IMG/VR virus record: IMGVR_UViG_3300037587_000536
Span: 1 to 36,813 of that record
Strand: one strand, 5' to 3'
DNA: 36,813 nucleotides
Source of the DNA: a virus
Each line of letters opens with the position of its first letter. Positions within the stretch are counted from its first letter, which is position 1. Made by a program: the position numbers and the translations under genes. Positions 30,588 to 36,762 of the stretch are shown here, piece by piece. The notes under the pieces are model-generated. The model saw only the letters and a program-made list of their open reading frames with translations, was not told where the DNA came from and did no database searches.

Positions 30588-30911
30588 ATGTACCACTTTA
30601 CTTTTAACGATGCATCCGATCTAGGGACTAAGAAAAGTCAGATTGAAGGCTGGAAAGCTTGGGCGTGCGAGGTCGCGATTGGTGGGTATATCGTAACCGG
30701 TAGCGCGGGCTCTGATACAGATGAAGAGGATGCAGACAAGGTTGTGGTCACAAATGACGATCTGACAGCAGCCGCTAAGGAGTACGAAGAGCAAGGGCGG
30801 TGCTGGAACTGCAAAGGCTCCGGCGAGGTTTTCCATAGCTGGAATCATAAAACCGGAGTAAAGAACAAGACGTGCAACAAGCGCAGCGGCACCGGCACCG
30901 GCAGCGCTTAA
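30588..30911 (+). CDS. Cys-rich zinc-ribbon early protein, 107 aa
   Basis: The C-terminus carries CWNCKGSGEV and TCNKRSGTG, reminiscent of DnaJ-type CxxCxGxG zinc repeats. The first unit is intact and the second has lost one Cys (CNKR), so a full ribbon may not form. An acidic stretch (DTDEEDAD) lies in the middle. Upstream is the ACGGAAAAAGG motif. Function unknown, possibly protein- or RNA-binding. Confidence 0.55.
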   Translation: MYHFTFNDASDLGTKKSQIEGWKAWACEVAIGGYIVTGSAGSDTDEEDADKVVVTNDDLTAAAKEYEEQGRCWNCKGSGEVFHSWNHKTGVKNKTCNKRSGTGTGSA

Positions 30912-30931
30912 CAATAATCGAGACGGAAAAG

Positions 30932-31123
30932 ATGACCATGAATAAGCGAGATCTTCACAACGAAGTGAATTCAGAAATGGTGTCGGCAGCAAACAAGGTT
31001 GTCGATCTTAAACGCCAGATCGAAGAGGCGCAGAAACAGATGGAGTACTGGAGTCGCCAGGAAGAAGCGGCCCGAACCGTTTCAATCAGGCTGGATTTGG
31101 AAGCAGGCAAAGAAGGCATTTAA
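30932..31123 (+). CDS. Small coiled-coil protein, 63 aa
   Basis: I chose the ATG at 30932, after ACGGAAAAGATG (30923-30931). The alternative is ATG 30938. The sequence is a single long amphipathic helix (AANKVVDLKRQIEEAQKQMEYWSRQEEAART), a likely coiled coil. No catalytic residues. It ends with GKEGI and is followed by another copy of the leader motif. Confidence 0.55.
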   Translation: MTMNKRDLHNEVNSEMVSAANKVVDLKRQIEEAQKQMEYWSRQEEAARTVSIRLDLEAGKEGI

Positions 31124-31172
31124 CACCAACCAAATCAGTAACGGAAAAATTAAATAACCATAGGAGAAAAGC

Positions 31173-31493
31173 ATGCAAGGCAATCAACCGATCGACAAAG
31201 GCCGGGTTTGTGTAATCGCTGAGAAGTACCCGGCACAGGACCAGCAGGGCCAGCAGGTTATGAAAAACCGCTACGCCACCGTAGGCCGAGCAACACTCTG
31301 GCCGCAGGAGCAAGGCTCGACCATGCCAAACATCCAGATCGAAATCGATACGATGCCGATGGGCGCGCAAGGCCCGGTCAAGATGTTCGTGTTTTGGGAT
31401 AGCGAAGGCCAGCAGAGCCAGCAAACACAGCAGCCACAGGCACAACAACAGCCGCCGCAGCATCAAGGCGGTTACACCCAGCGCCGTGGCTAA
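31173..31493 (+). CDS. Hypothetical protein with Gln-rich tail, 106 aa
   Basis: The ATG follows AGGAG with eight bases between. The first ~75 residues have strands and an NQPIDKGRVCVIAEKYPA start, and include RATLWPQEQGSTMPNIQIEID. The last ~30 are Gln-rich (QQSQQTQQPQAQQQPPQH), a low-complexity tail typical of single-strand DNA-binding protein ends, though no OB-fold motif can be shown. It may bind nucleic acid or a partner. Its stop lies inside the start region of the next frame. Confidence 0.55.
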   Translation: MQGNQPIDKGRVCVIAEKYPAQDQQGQQVMKNRYATVGRATLWPQEQGSTMPNIQIEIDTMPMGAQGPVKMFVFWDSEGQQSQQTQQPQAQQQPPQHQGGYTQRRG

Positions 31494-31620
31494 GCGCCAG
31501 CGCAAAACAGTGCGGTACTGCAATAAGCGTTGCCGCATCATCGATAACGATCAGAAGCACATGATCAAGATTTTGGTTGCCGGTCGTGGCAAATGGGTTT
31601 CAAGAAGCGCCGTTTCATAG
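31486..31620 (+). CDS. Small basic protein with GTG start, 44 aa
   Basis: GTG overlaps the previous stop by eight bases, and the frame runs to a TAG at 31618. The product is highly basic and has two Cys (MAKRQRKTVRYCNKRCRIID, ending GRGKWVSRSAVS). An RNA- or DNA-binding role is possible. Its existence is inferred from coupling and composition, so confidence is moderate. Confidence 0.4.
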   Translation: MAKRQRKTVRYCNKRCRIIDNDQKHMIKILVAGRGKWVSRSAVS

Positions 31621-31647
31621 CGGCAAAACATTAAACGAAGGTGAAAT

Positions 31648-32145
31648 ATGCGATTTACTAAAAAGCCAGTAACGATTGACGCGGTAAAATGGACCGGCAC
31701 GAACATGTCCGAAATTCGGGACTTCACTGATGGATCGGCAAAGTTCCAAGAAGACATGCTTTCGATGACCATGCTCTTGGCTATTCCTACACTAGAAGGC
31801 AACCACACAGCCAAGATTGGCGACATGATCATCAAGGGTGTGGCCGGCGAATTCTACCCATGCAAGCCTGATATCTTCGAGCAGACCTATTCAGAAGGCG
31901 AGTCAAGCGCTGCGCTGGTTGATGTTGGGTTGGAGCGATTCCGCCAGGATGAAAAGTGGGGCGGCCAGGAGCATGACGATACACACCAAACCTGGGAGTT
32001 CGTTCAGTTAATCCAAGACTATGCCGGATGGGCGCGGGTGATGGCGGGAATGGGTAGTTATGAAAAAGCCCGTCGTCGTCTTGTTCAGGTTGCCGCGCTT
32101 GCCGTTGCAGCGGTGGAGTCGATAGACCGAAAGAACATCAAATGA
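31648..32145 (+). CDS. Two-module phage early protein, 165 aa
   Basis: The N-terminal module (residues ~1-90) matches a widespread phage protein family with KKPVTIDAVKWTG at the start and IGDMIIKGVAGEFYPCKPDIFEQTY at the end. The C-terminal module (residues ~95-165) matches a second common family with VGLERFRQDEKWGGQEHDDTH and then ALAVAAVES. In many phages the two occur as separate genes, so this is a fusion. The functions of both are not known. ATGA overlap with the next gene. Confidence 0.65.
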   Translation: MRFTKKPVTIDAVKWTGTNMSEIRDFTDGSAKFQEDMLSMTMLLAIPTLEGNHTAKIGDMIIKGVAGEFYPCKPDIFEQTYSEGESSAALVDVGLERFRQDEKWGGQEHDDTHQTWEFVQLIQDYAGWARVMAGMGSYEKARRRLVQVAALAVAAVESIDRKNIK

Positions 32146-32333
32146 TCAAAGTCACGTTCTTCGAAACCCTTGAGAAGCTGGAGGATGGGCATACTTACTA
32201 TGTCGATACTTCCAGCTTCGTTGAGGCCTACGAAGCCTCCAGGGATAAAGCCAAGGCGCTTGGCGTTGATCTAGCCAGACACAGCAACTCAGCAATGGCG
32301 CTGATTGATGTGCTAAAAATACAGGCGCTATAG
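32142..32333 (+). CDS. Small hypothetical protein, 63 aa
   Basis: The ATG overlaps the stop of the previous gene (ATGA). The protein begins MIKVTFFETLEKLEDGHTYYVD, has a charged helix (EAYEASRDKAKAL) and ends with a hydrophobic helix (MALIDVLKIQAL). No motif is seen. Confidence 0.55.
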   Translation: MIKVTFFETLEKLEDGHTYYVDTSSFVEAYEASRDKAKALGVDLARHSNSAMALIDVLKIQAL

Positions 32334-32348
32334 CGCAGGAGGTGTGGT

Positions 32349-32504
32349 ATGAGCAAAACGGTAGAGCAACTTATCAAGGAAAGGTCAGAAAACGAGCAGA
32401 AGATACACGACCTGAAAGATGATAATCGAAAGCTAACGCACCAAATGTGCGAAATAGAAGGGCCATGCCCACGCTGCAGCAACTGGCACTACCCGCACTG
32501 CTGA
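32349..32504 (+). CDS. Small coiled-coil protein with C-terminal Cys/His cluster, 51 aa
   Basis: The frame starts after GGAGGTG, an excellent binding site, and overlaps nothing. The first 32 residues form a charged coiled coil (VEQLIKERSENEQKIHDL). The end CEIEGPCPRCSNWHYPHC carries four Cys and two His residues, a plausible zinc site. The -35 box of the promoter at 32501 overlaps its stop codon. Confidence 0.55.
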   Translation: MSKTVEQLIKERSENEQKIHDLKDDNRKLTHQMCEIEGPCPRCSNWHYPHC

Positions 32505-32529
32505 CATGAAAGCCCAATTGGGCTAGTAT
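32501..32529 (+). promoter_or_regulatory. Promoter with a perfect 14-bp palindrome in its spacer
   Basis: CTGACA (32501-32506), a 17-base spacer and TAGTAT (32524-32529) match a sigma-70 promoter. The spacer contains AGCCCAATTGGGCT (32511-32524), a perfect palindrome that also overlaps the first -10 base. It looks like an operator for a repressor or activator that would control the exported-protein gene alone. Confidence 0.6.
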
Positions 32530-32568
32530 GAAAACTCAACCAACCACCAACCCGACGAGGAACAAGCA

Positions 32569-32877
32569 ATGCGAAAGTCACTGATCGCGCTTTGTGTCGC
32601 CGGTGCTCTGACCGCTCCAATGATCGCGCAAGCCGATGCCAACCTTTTGATGGCACAACCGGCCCTGTTCTTTCAGCTTGAAGTGAGCCAGGCACAGCCG
32701 GTAACGCTGACCGCCGAAGTACCCGCAACCGAAAACCGCAGTATGGTGTCGCAACCGGAAGCGGTTGTGATTATGGCGAGCGAATCTGAAACTGGTATCG
32801 AAGTGGTCGGCATGGCCAAGCCAATCAATGAAGGCGTCACCGGTGATGGGCCGTTTGAGCGAGGCTGGCAAAGCTGA
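32569..32877 (+). CDS. Exported protein with own promoter and terminator (moron candidate), 102 aa
   Basis: The N-terminus (MRKSLIALCVAGALTAPMIAQADA) is a clear Sec signal peptide with a likely cut after AQADA, near residue 24. The mature part is beta-rich and acidic, with no Cys. It ends in FERGWQS. The gene has its own promoter (32501-32529), a palindromic operator-like site and a strong terminator (32926), unlike its neighbours, so it is transcribed independently. Such autonomous genes in prophages often change the host cell surface. The product's target is not visible. Confidence 0.65.
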   Translation: MRKSLIALCVAGALTAPMIAQADANLLMAQPALFFQLEVSQAQPVTLTAEVPATENRSMVSQPEAVVIMASESETGIEVVGMAKPINEGVTGDGPFERGWQS

Positions 32878-32893
32878 CGATCTACTAACGAGA

Positions 32894-32916
32894 TACTAAT
32901 TCAGACTTGATTAGTA
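32894..32916. repeat. Inverted repeat TACTAAT/ATTAGTA between the exported-protein gene and its terminator
   Basis: Seven-base perfect arms (32894-32900 and 32910-32916) surround a nine-base loop. AT-rich and without a T-run, so it is unlikely to be a terminator by itself. It may add to 3'-end stability or serve as a protein site. Confidence 0.4.
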
Positions 32917-32925
32917 ATTGAGAAG

Positions 32926-32950
32926 CCCGGCATCGCGACCGGGTTTTTTT
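32926..32950 (+). terminator. Intrinsic terminator of the rightward block
   Basis: CCCGG (32926-32930) pairs with CCGGG (32939-32943) and is followed by seven T (32944-32950). It ends the rightward transcripts just before the converging minus-strand gene (stop at 32949). Confidence 0.75.
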
Positions 32951-33335
32951 ATGCGGCAGGGGGGGCAGTGAAGTAATTAGCAACGTAAACGATTATCGAA
33001 ACAATACCAGCCCCTATAAAGCCCCACTTCAAAAGCCACAAGCAGAACCCCTGGGCTCCCTTGCCTAGCCTGGTGACGCCCTGAAAATCACGGTAGGTCC
33101 TGGCCATATCGCTCATATCGGCAATGGATGTAATAAGCTTCTCAATAGCTTCAGTGTTTTTATGCTGGGCAGAGACCAACTCCAACCAGTTCTTGTCGAG
33201 ATGCTCCCACCGCTTATCCTGCTCTAGTCTCCATTGAGCATCGTCCTTTGCATGATCAAGGAACTGCTGCTGAAGCTGAATAACAGCAGCGTCAGTTACT
33301 CGCCTGTCGTATCCCATTTCATCCGTTTCGGGCAT
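32949..33335 (-). CDS. Coiled-coil protein with C-terminal membrane anchor, 128 aa
   Basis: The start is preceded by AGGA. A long charged region (residues ~15-65, with KDDAQWRLEQDKRWEHLDKNWLELV) forms a coiled coil, followed by KLITSIADMSDMARTYRDFQG and a hydrophobic anchor (CLWLLKWGFIGAGIVSIIVYVANYF) near residues ~98-122. The layout recalls XhlA-type phage proteins that work with holins, though here the anchor is at the C-terminus. It is the last gene of the minus-strand lysis module, far from the holin and endolysin. The role in lysis is plausible but not shown. Confidence 0.55.
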   Translation of the reverse strand: MPETDEMGYDRRVTDAAVIQLQQQFLDHAKDDAQWRLEQDKRWEHLDKNWLELVSAQHKNTEAIEKLITSIADMSDMARTYRDFQGVTRLGKGAQGFCLWLLKWGFIGAGIVSIIVYVANYFTAPPAA

Positions 33336-33337
33336 CT

Positions 33338-33580
33338 CTATTTCCTCACAAACCCAATATCGACTGTTGCAACGCCGGTCATGTCAGCTTTAATGCAGAC
33401 GTCTGCCGTTAATAGAATACCATCCTCAGATGTCGAGAACACACCGTTGGTCATAGGCTGCCAGTTATCGCCCTCGTCGGTACTAATCGACAGAGTGACT
33501 GTCCCAGAGGTTATGTTGATAATATACTGATGTTGCCCTTGGCTTATTGGCTGCCCAATCCCGTTGCACAAACGTGACAT
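33338..33580 (-). CDS. Small beta-rich protein, 80 aa
   Basis: AGGAGG precedes the ATG. The protein is beta-rich with Thr, Ser and Val repeats (INITSGTVTLSISTDEGDNW, then GILLTADVCIKADMTGVATVDIGF), like small phage baseplate or fibre accessory domains. Its stop lies two bases before the next gene. No catalytic signature. A virion-associated role is inferred from composition and from its neighbours. Confidence 0.55.
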   Translation of the reverse strand: MSRLCNGIGQPISQGQHQYIINITSGTVTLSISTDEGDNWQPMTNGVFSTSEDGILLTADVCIKADMTGVATVDIGFVRK

Positions 33581-33590
33581 TTTAAACCTC

Positions 33591-34925
33591 CTATTGAATT
33601 GATGCTGTTCTAGAAGGAGCGAAACTCCCGCTTCTGATGCTGCTAGATACTAAGCTGCCGGCTCTTATTATTAACCCACCAGCTATCCCGGCGATGCTAA
33701 AAGCATTTAATGAATCGATTGGATCAAGGTTTATTAGCTGCGGCATTGTAATCGTAGGAGATGGAATATCATTGGCGCTATCAACTGGCGACAATTCTAT
33801 TAATTCAGGGTGATTAACAGAAGAGACATCAAATAGATTGGTGCTATCAATCGGAGATAATCCAATTACTGGCGGAACGATTACTTCAGAGATATCGAAT
33901 AGATTAGTACTGTCGATTACTGGCGGGGATATTGTTAAACCGCCCCCACTATCCGCCCAGCCATCGTTGGTGAACCATGCGGTGGTTGCGGATTGGTTGT
34001 CGTATTCGGTGGCGAGACACGTCAGACTACGCTTGATCTTTGACGATCCCAGCTGTTGTAGTGTGAGTGAGGACCCGTCCCGCCCACCAGCAAAAATCCC
34101 CGATATGGCCTCTACCCCGGTGTAGGAGGCAGTCCCTTTCGATATGCCGTTGATTGAAAACTCTGAGCCATTCGTTGCATCAAAAGCCAGCGCCCATAAC
34201 TCGAAGGTTCCAGTAGTTGCCACGCCAGCCGACGTTACGATGCGAGATACTGCTGAAGTTCCGGCATATACAATACCATTCACGGAGGCATGCGACTGAC
34301 CGTTAGGCCAATTCCCACGATAGGGCGCATTGCCAATACCGGGACCATAGTCCGTTAAGGCATCAACTCGCATATACGCGTACAAAGTAAATGCAGTAGG
34401 TGTCGGTCCACTCTCGCTCCCCTCAACATACTCGTCTGCCCCTATCTCCCATCCATCAGCCGTACTGACCAAACCGCCACTGTTAGTGAGGGCTAGGCCG
34501 CTACCAGTCGAGTCCGGAAGAGAGCCGTCAATCCCTCCGGTTGTGTGGTATCTATGCCTTTCATCCCCCCAAACCGCGTTCCGCCCAAACTCATTCGTAA
34601 ACGCAGGTTGAGCCGTTGCAACTGTGTCCGCCTCAATATAAATCGTCGCAGACGTCACCATCGGGTTACCCGCAGGTAACTTAATCCAAACCTCGATCTG
34701 TGGCGATGCGCCGGTTACAAAGCTAACAATCTCTACCGGCAGCTGCGTCGTCTTGCTGCTATCGGTATATGCCCGAAGATTACCGCCGCCATTAAGGATT
34801 TCATTAGCGCCGTTATATGCCCCGCTAGGCAGGTCGTTACGCGTGCCATTACAGACAATAACAGCAGAGAAATCATTATGACTGCCGGTTACCGTAGGGA
34901 CGGTTAACGTGGTGTTATACGCCAC
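33591..34925 (-). CDS. DUF2341/lectin-like beta protein with 22-aa C-terminal repeats, 444 aa
   Basis: The start is GTG, one base after the preceding stop codon. The first ~110 residues resemble the DUF2341 domain (HNDFSAVIVCN, ending VWIKLPAGN and ATIYIEAD). Residues ~130-320 look like a LamG / concanavalin-type beta-sandwich domain, with FTLYAYMRVD and FELWALAFDATNGSEFSING. Then a 22-residue unit (PIDSTNLFDVSSVNHPELIE-type) recurs four times. Such proteins usually bind sugars on the cell or in the virion. It lies in the lysis module but may be a fibre or receptor-binding protein. Confidence 0.65.
   Translation of the reverse strand: MAYNTTLTVPTVTGSHNDFSAVIVCNGTRNDLPSGAYNGANEILNGGGNLRAYTDSSKTTQLPVEIVSFVTGASPQIEVWIKLPAGNPMVTSATIYIEADTVATAQPAFTNEFGRNAVWGDERHRYHTTGGIDGSLPDSTGSGLALTNSGGLVSTADGWEIGADEYVEGSESGPTPTAFTLYAYMRVDALTDYGPGIGNAPYRGNWPNGQSHASVNGIVYAGTSAVSRIVTSAGVATTGTFELWALAFDATNGSEFSINGISKGTASYTGVEAISGIFAGGRDGSSLTLQQLGSSKIKRSLTCLATEYDNQSATTAWFTNDGWADSGGGLTISPPVIDSTNLFDISEVIVPPVIGLSPIDSTNLFDVSSVNHPELIELSPVDSANDIPSPTITMPQLINLDPIDSLNAFSIAGIAGGLIIRAGSLVSSSIRSGSFAPSRTASIQ
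33657..33920 (-). repeat. Four 66-bp repeats coding for 22-residue units
   Basis: Units begin near 33920, 33854, 33788 and 33722 and share the core I/V-D-S-x-N. Copies 1 and 2 are closest (VIDSTNLFDIS and PIDSTNLFDVS). Copies 3 and 4 have diverged. The regular 66-base spacing suggests unit duplication of a fibre-type repeat. Confidence 0.6.
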
Positions 34926-34926
34926 G

Positions 34927-35136
34927 TTAGATGCTCAGCGTGGTCTTCAGCTGATTGATAAACGCGGTGTGATTAGCCTCCAGCTCTGCCTGTTTGGCTG
35001 CATCAACAGACGCATGGAGCGTGGTGTATTTCCCCTGCCACGCCGCCAGTTGTGAATTCAGTGACGCCGCTGTCCGGACCAGTTCTTTAAAATCGGACAG
35101 ATTGTCTTCTTCTTGTTGTTCTTCTGAAAAACTCAT
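34927..35136 (-). CDS. Small helical protein, 69 aa
   Basis: The sequence is almost fully helical and charged: the N-terminus (SEEQQEEDNLSDFKELVR) is acidic and the rest (LNSQLAAWQGKYTTLHASVDAAKQAELEA) is a long amphipathic helix. It overlaps the upstream gene by ATGA. It may form an oligomeric coiled coil or serve as a chaperone for the following lectin-like protein, as it directly precedes it. Not a recognised family. Confidence 0.5.
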   Translation of the reverse strand: MSFSEEQQEEDNLSDFKELVRTAASLNSQLAAWQGKYTTLHASVDAAKQAELEANHTAFINQLKTTLSI

Positions 35137-35294
35137 GATGCCGACTCCAGCTTAATTTTAATTAATTCCGCATTAGCAACTTGTCGCTGATGCTTAAGCA
35201 CCAACGCTTTGCGGGCAAGCGTATTAGCGAGGATTCGTTTTTCAGATATTCGCAAACGCCACTTAAGCCAAAACTCTCTGGTAGTTTCAAACAT
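35133..35294 (-). CDS. Small basic protein, 53 aa
   Basis: AGGAGA is four bases before ATG and the frame ends in an ATGA overlap with the next gene. The product is basic and helical (MFETTREFWLKWRLRISEKRIL, ending ELIKIKLESAS). It occupies the whole gap between the 132-aa and 69-aa genes, which supports its reality. Function unknown. Confidence 0.55.
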   Translation of the reverse strand: MFETTREFWLKWRLRISEKRILANTLARKALVLKHQRQVANAELIKIKLESAS

Positions 35295-35302
35295 GGGATC
35301 TC

Positions 35303-35701
35303 CTAGATTGCGGCTATGTAAGCGCCAACATTAACTGTAACGTCAGTGCCGTTAGTGGTCACTGGTAGCCCGGTAGCGGTATCTATGAAAAACAACAATT
35401 CACTCGTTTCTTCAACGCCCGAGTCAATAAAGAAGATGAGATACTCATATGGGCCGCCAGCATCGACGGCTGTGAATACAGGATCGCTTCCATCCATCTG
35501 GCCATTAGTGGCTGTTTTGCCTGTTAGTGCAGCAGAAGTGGCGATACGAGCGCCAGCAGGAACATCGGACAGGAACTCATGAGCGGCAGAATAGGTATAT
35601 AGAGCAGAGTCCACAAGAACACACTTTACTATGTCGGTCAGGAAGGCTGCGCTTTGATCAACAATATTCTCTTTGCCTTTAGGATAAATTAAGTTAGCCA
35701 T
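35303..35701 (-). CDS. Phage virion-associated protein, 132 aa
   Basis: The N-terminus (NLIYPKGKENIVDQSAAFLTDIVKCVLVD) and centre (LYTYSAAHEFLSDVPAGARIAT) match a common phage protein family found next to tail or lysis genes. I recognise it from memory as a structural, often unassigned protein. It has alternating beta-type stretches at the C-terminus and no signal peptide. It starts right at the stop of the holin gene (TAATG). A virion or fibre-assembly role is inferred. Confidence 0.65.
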   Translation of the reverse strand: MANLIYPKGKENIVDQSAAFLTDIVKCVLVDSALYTYSAAHEFLSDVPAGARIATSAALTGKTATNGQMDGSDPVFTAVDAGGPYEYLIFFIDSGVEETSELLFFIDTATGLPVTTNGTDVTVNVGAYIAAI

Positions 35702-36225
35702 TATTTCTGAACCCCTTTGATCTTAGCGACTATATCACCGAGCTTGCTGGTTTGTCGCAGGCCGGCATAAGTGAACGGCAGAGTCAGCAGGGCGCCCAGT
35801 ATCATCATGTCCGGGTTGTTAGTGAACGCATAGGGAATAGCCGCCGCCAGACTGCACCAACTCTGCCCTGGCCGCGTTGCTCGGTTAAGCCAATGCTCTG
35901 ACTTGTCGCCTTGCCGGATCGTCTCCTGAGTCTCATGGTGAGACTTCTGCTGGTCTTCGAGATCAAGCCGGGTCATCGTCTCGATGTGGTGCCGGATATC
36001 CTTATCGTTTTCGACGGCCAACTCTTTGAGCCGAACCATAGTCGCAGGATCCTGCTGCAGCGATATCAAGGCCGCCGCTGGATCAGTTGTGCCGGTGGCG
36101 CCGGATACAAGCGCAACGCCGGCGGCAATCGCACCAGGTGCGTTACCAGTCAATAGCGAACCAACAAGGGCCGCACCGGGGCCGGCATTGTCTTTGATCC
36201 AAGATCCAACATCATTCCAGTTCAT
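35701..36225 (-). CDS. Holin, three-TM GTA_holin_3TM-like, 174 aa
   Basis: The N-terminus (NWNDVGSWIKDNAGPGAALVGSLLTG, then AAGVALVSG) and the C-terminal hydrophobic stretch (SWCSLAAAIPYAFTNNPDMMILGALLTLPFTYAGL) with a long charged middle match the GTA-type holin family (Holin_3TM, first described in gene-transfer agents). One hydrophobic segment lies near residues 17-43 and the others near 120-155. The holin controls the time of lysis by opening the inner membrane for the endolysin. It overlaps the endolysin gene by four bases, a classic lysis cassette. Confidence 0.75.
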   Translation of the reverse strand: MNWNDVGSWIKDNAGPGAALVGSLLTGNAPGAIAAGVALVSGATGTTDPAAALISLQQDPATMVRLKELAVENDKDIRHHIETMTRLDLEDQQKSHHETQETIRQGDKSEHWLNRATRPGQSWCSLAAAIPYAFTNNPDMMILGALLTLPFTYAGLRQTSKLGDIVAKIKGVQK

Positions 36226-36647
36226 GATTCAACCTCCGGTAGCATATGGGCCGGATTGATTTTATCGCCGGCGGGGGTGATTACTTCAAGGTGGTAGTGC
36301 TGAGTGATAGGGCCGCGATCGGGATGGATGAAGACCTGATTCAAATCGATCGAGCTGCCAAGGGGCATGCCGGGGGCGACCTTATCGCCAAGGGAAACCA
36401 AAGGGGTAACGTATAGGTACCTGAATCGATTTCCGTCAAGAGTCACCTCGACATACCGCATATGCTTGCGGTCGGGGTATTTATCCCAGATGTAGCACCA
36501 GCCAAGTTTTGATACCGAGCCATAGGTTAAGCTGCAGACATCATCGCCAGCACAGCAGATAGGATCAATGCCTTTGTGCTTGCGGCTTCCCCGAGGTGCG
36601 TCGAACGCTCCGCTACCCCAATCATCAGCGCCTCTTATCTCGATCAT
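36222..36647 (-). CDS. M23-type metallopeptidase endolysin, 141 aa
   Basis: I chose the ATG at 36647 because AGGTGA lies just before it. Zinc ligands of M23 enzymes are visible in HKGID (His24, Asp28) and HYH (His117, His119). In the central YxHL motif, the usual His is replaced (RYLYV), so the catalytic mechanism may differ. No signal peptide exists, so export would use the holin. The protein would cut peptide cross-links of the cell wall. It is the first gene of the minus-strand module, behind a strong promoter. Confidence 0.75.
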   Translation of the reverse strand: MIEIRGADDWGSGAFDAPRGSRKHKGIDPICCAGDDVCSLTYGSVSKLGWCYIWDKYPDRKHMRYVEVTLDGNRFRYLYVTPLVSLGDKVAPGMPLGSSIDLNQVFIHPDRGPITQHYHLEVITPAGDKINPAHMLPEVES

Positions 36648-36673
36648 GACTATCACCTGGTGTGGTTTTGTCT

Positions 36674-36702
36674 ATTTTAGCTTGAAACTTGATCTCTATC
36701 AA
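36674..36702 (-). promoter_or_regulatory. Strong promoter for the lysis module
   Basis: Read on the minus strand, TTGATA (36702-36697), a 17-base spacer and TAAAAT (36679-36674) match sigma-70 at ten of twelve positions. Transcription would begin about 20 bases before the endolysin start. It gives the lysis module independent expression from the structural block, unlike lambda, where both share one late promoter. Confidence 0.75.
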
Positions 36703-36762
36703 AAAGGGTGAGCGTCCTTGGTGGTAGTGTGCTTTAATATAGGTTCACAGAAAAAGGTTATT

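Larger units (their letters stand above)
29957..31149 (+). repeat. Recurring ACGGAAAA leader motif before small early genes
   Basis: ACGGAAAAG or ACGGAAAAA occurs just before five starts, at 29957, 30164, 30570, 30923 and 31141. A shorter GGAAAAGGAG stands at 30370. The motif lies 5-25 bases upstream of ATG or GTG and contains or precedes the ribosome binding site. It may be a common translation or mRNA element of this gene cassette. The copies sit in separate intergenic gaps rather than in a tandem array. Confidence 0.6.

Noticed and set aside
36733-36740. TTTAATAT as -10 box for the plus-strand gene at the right end
   Set aside because: No -35 box fits at a normal distance; promoter not called.
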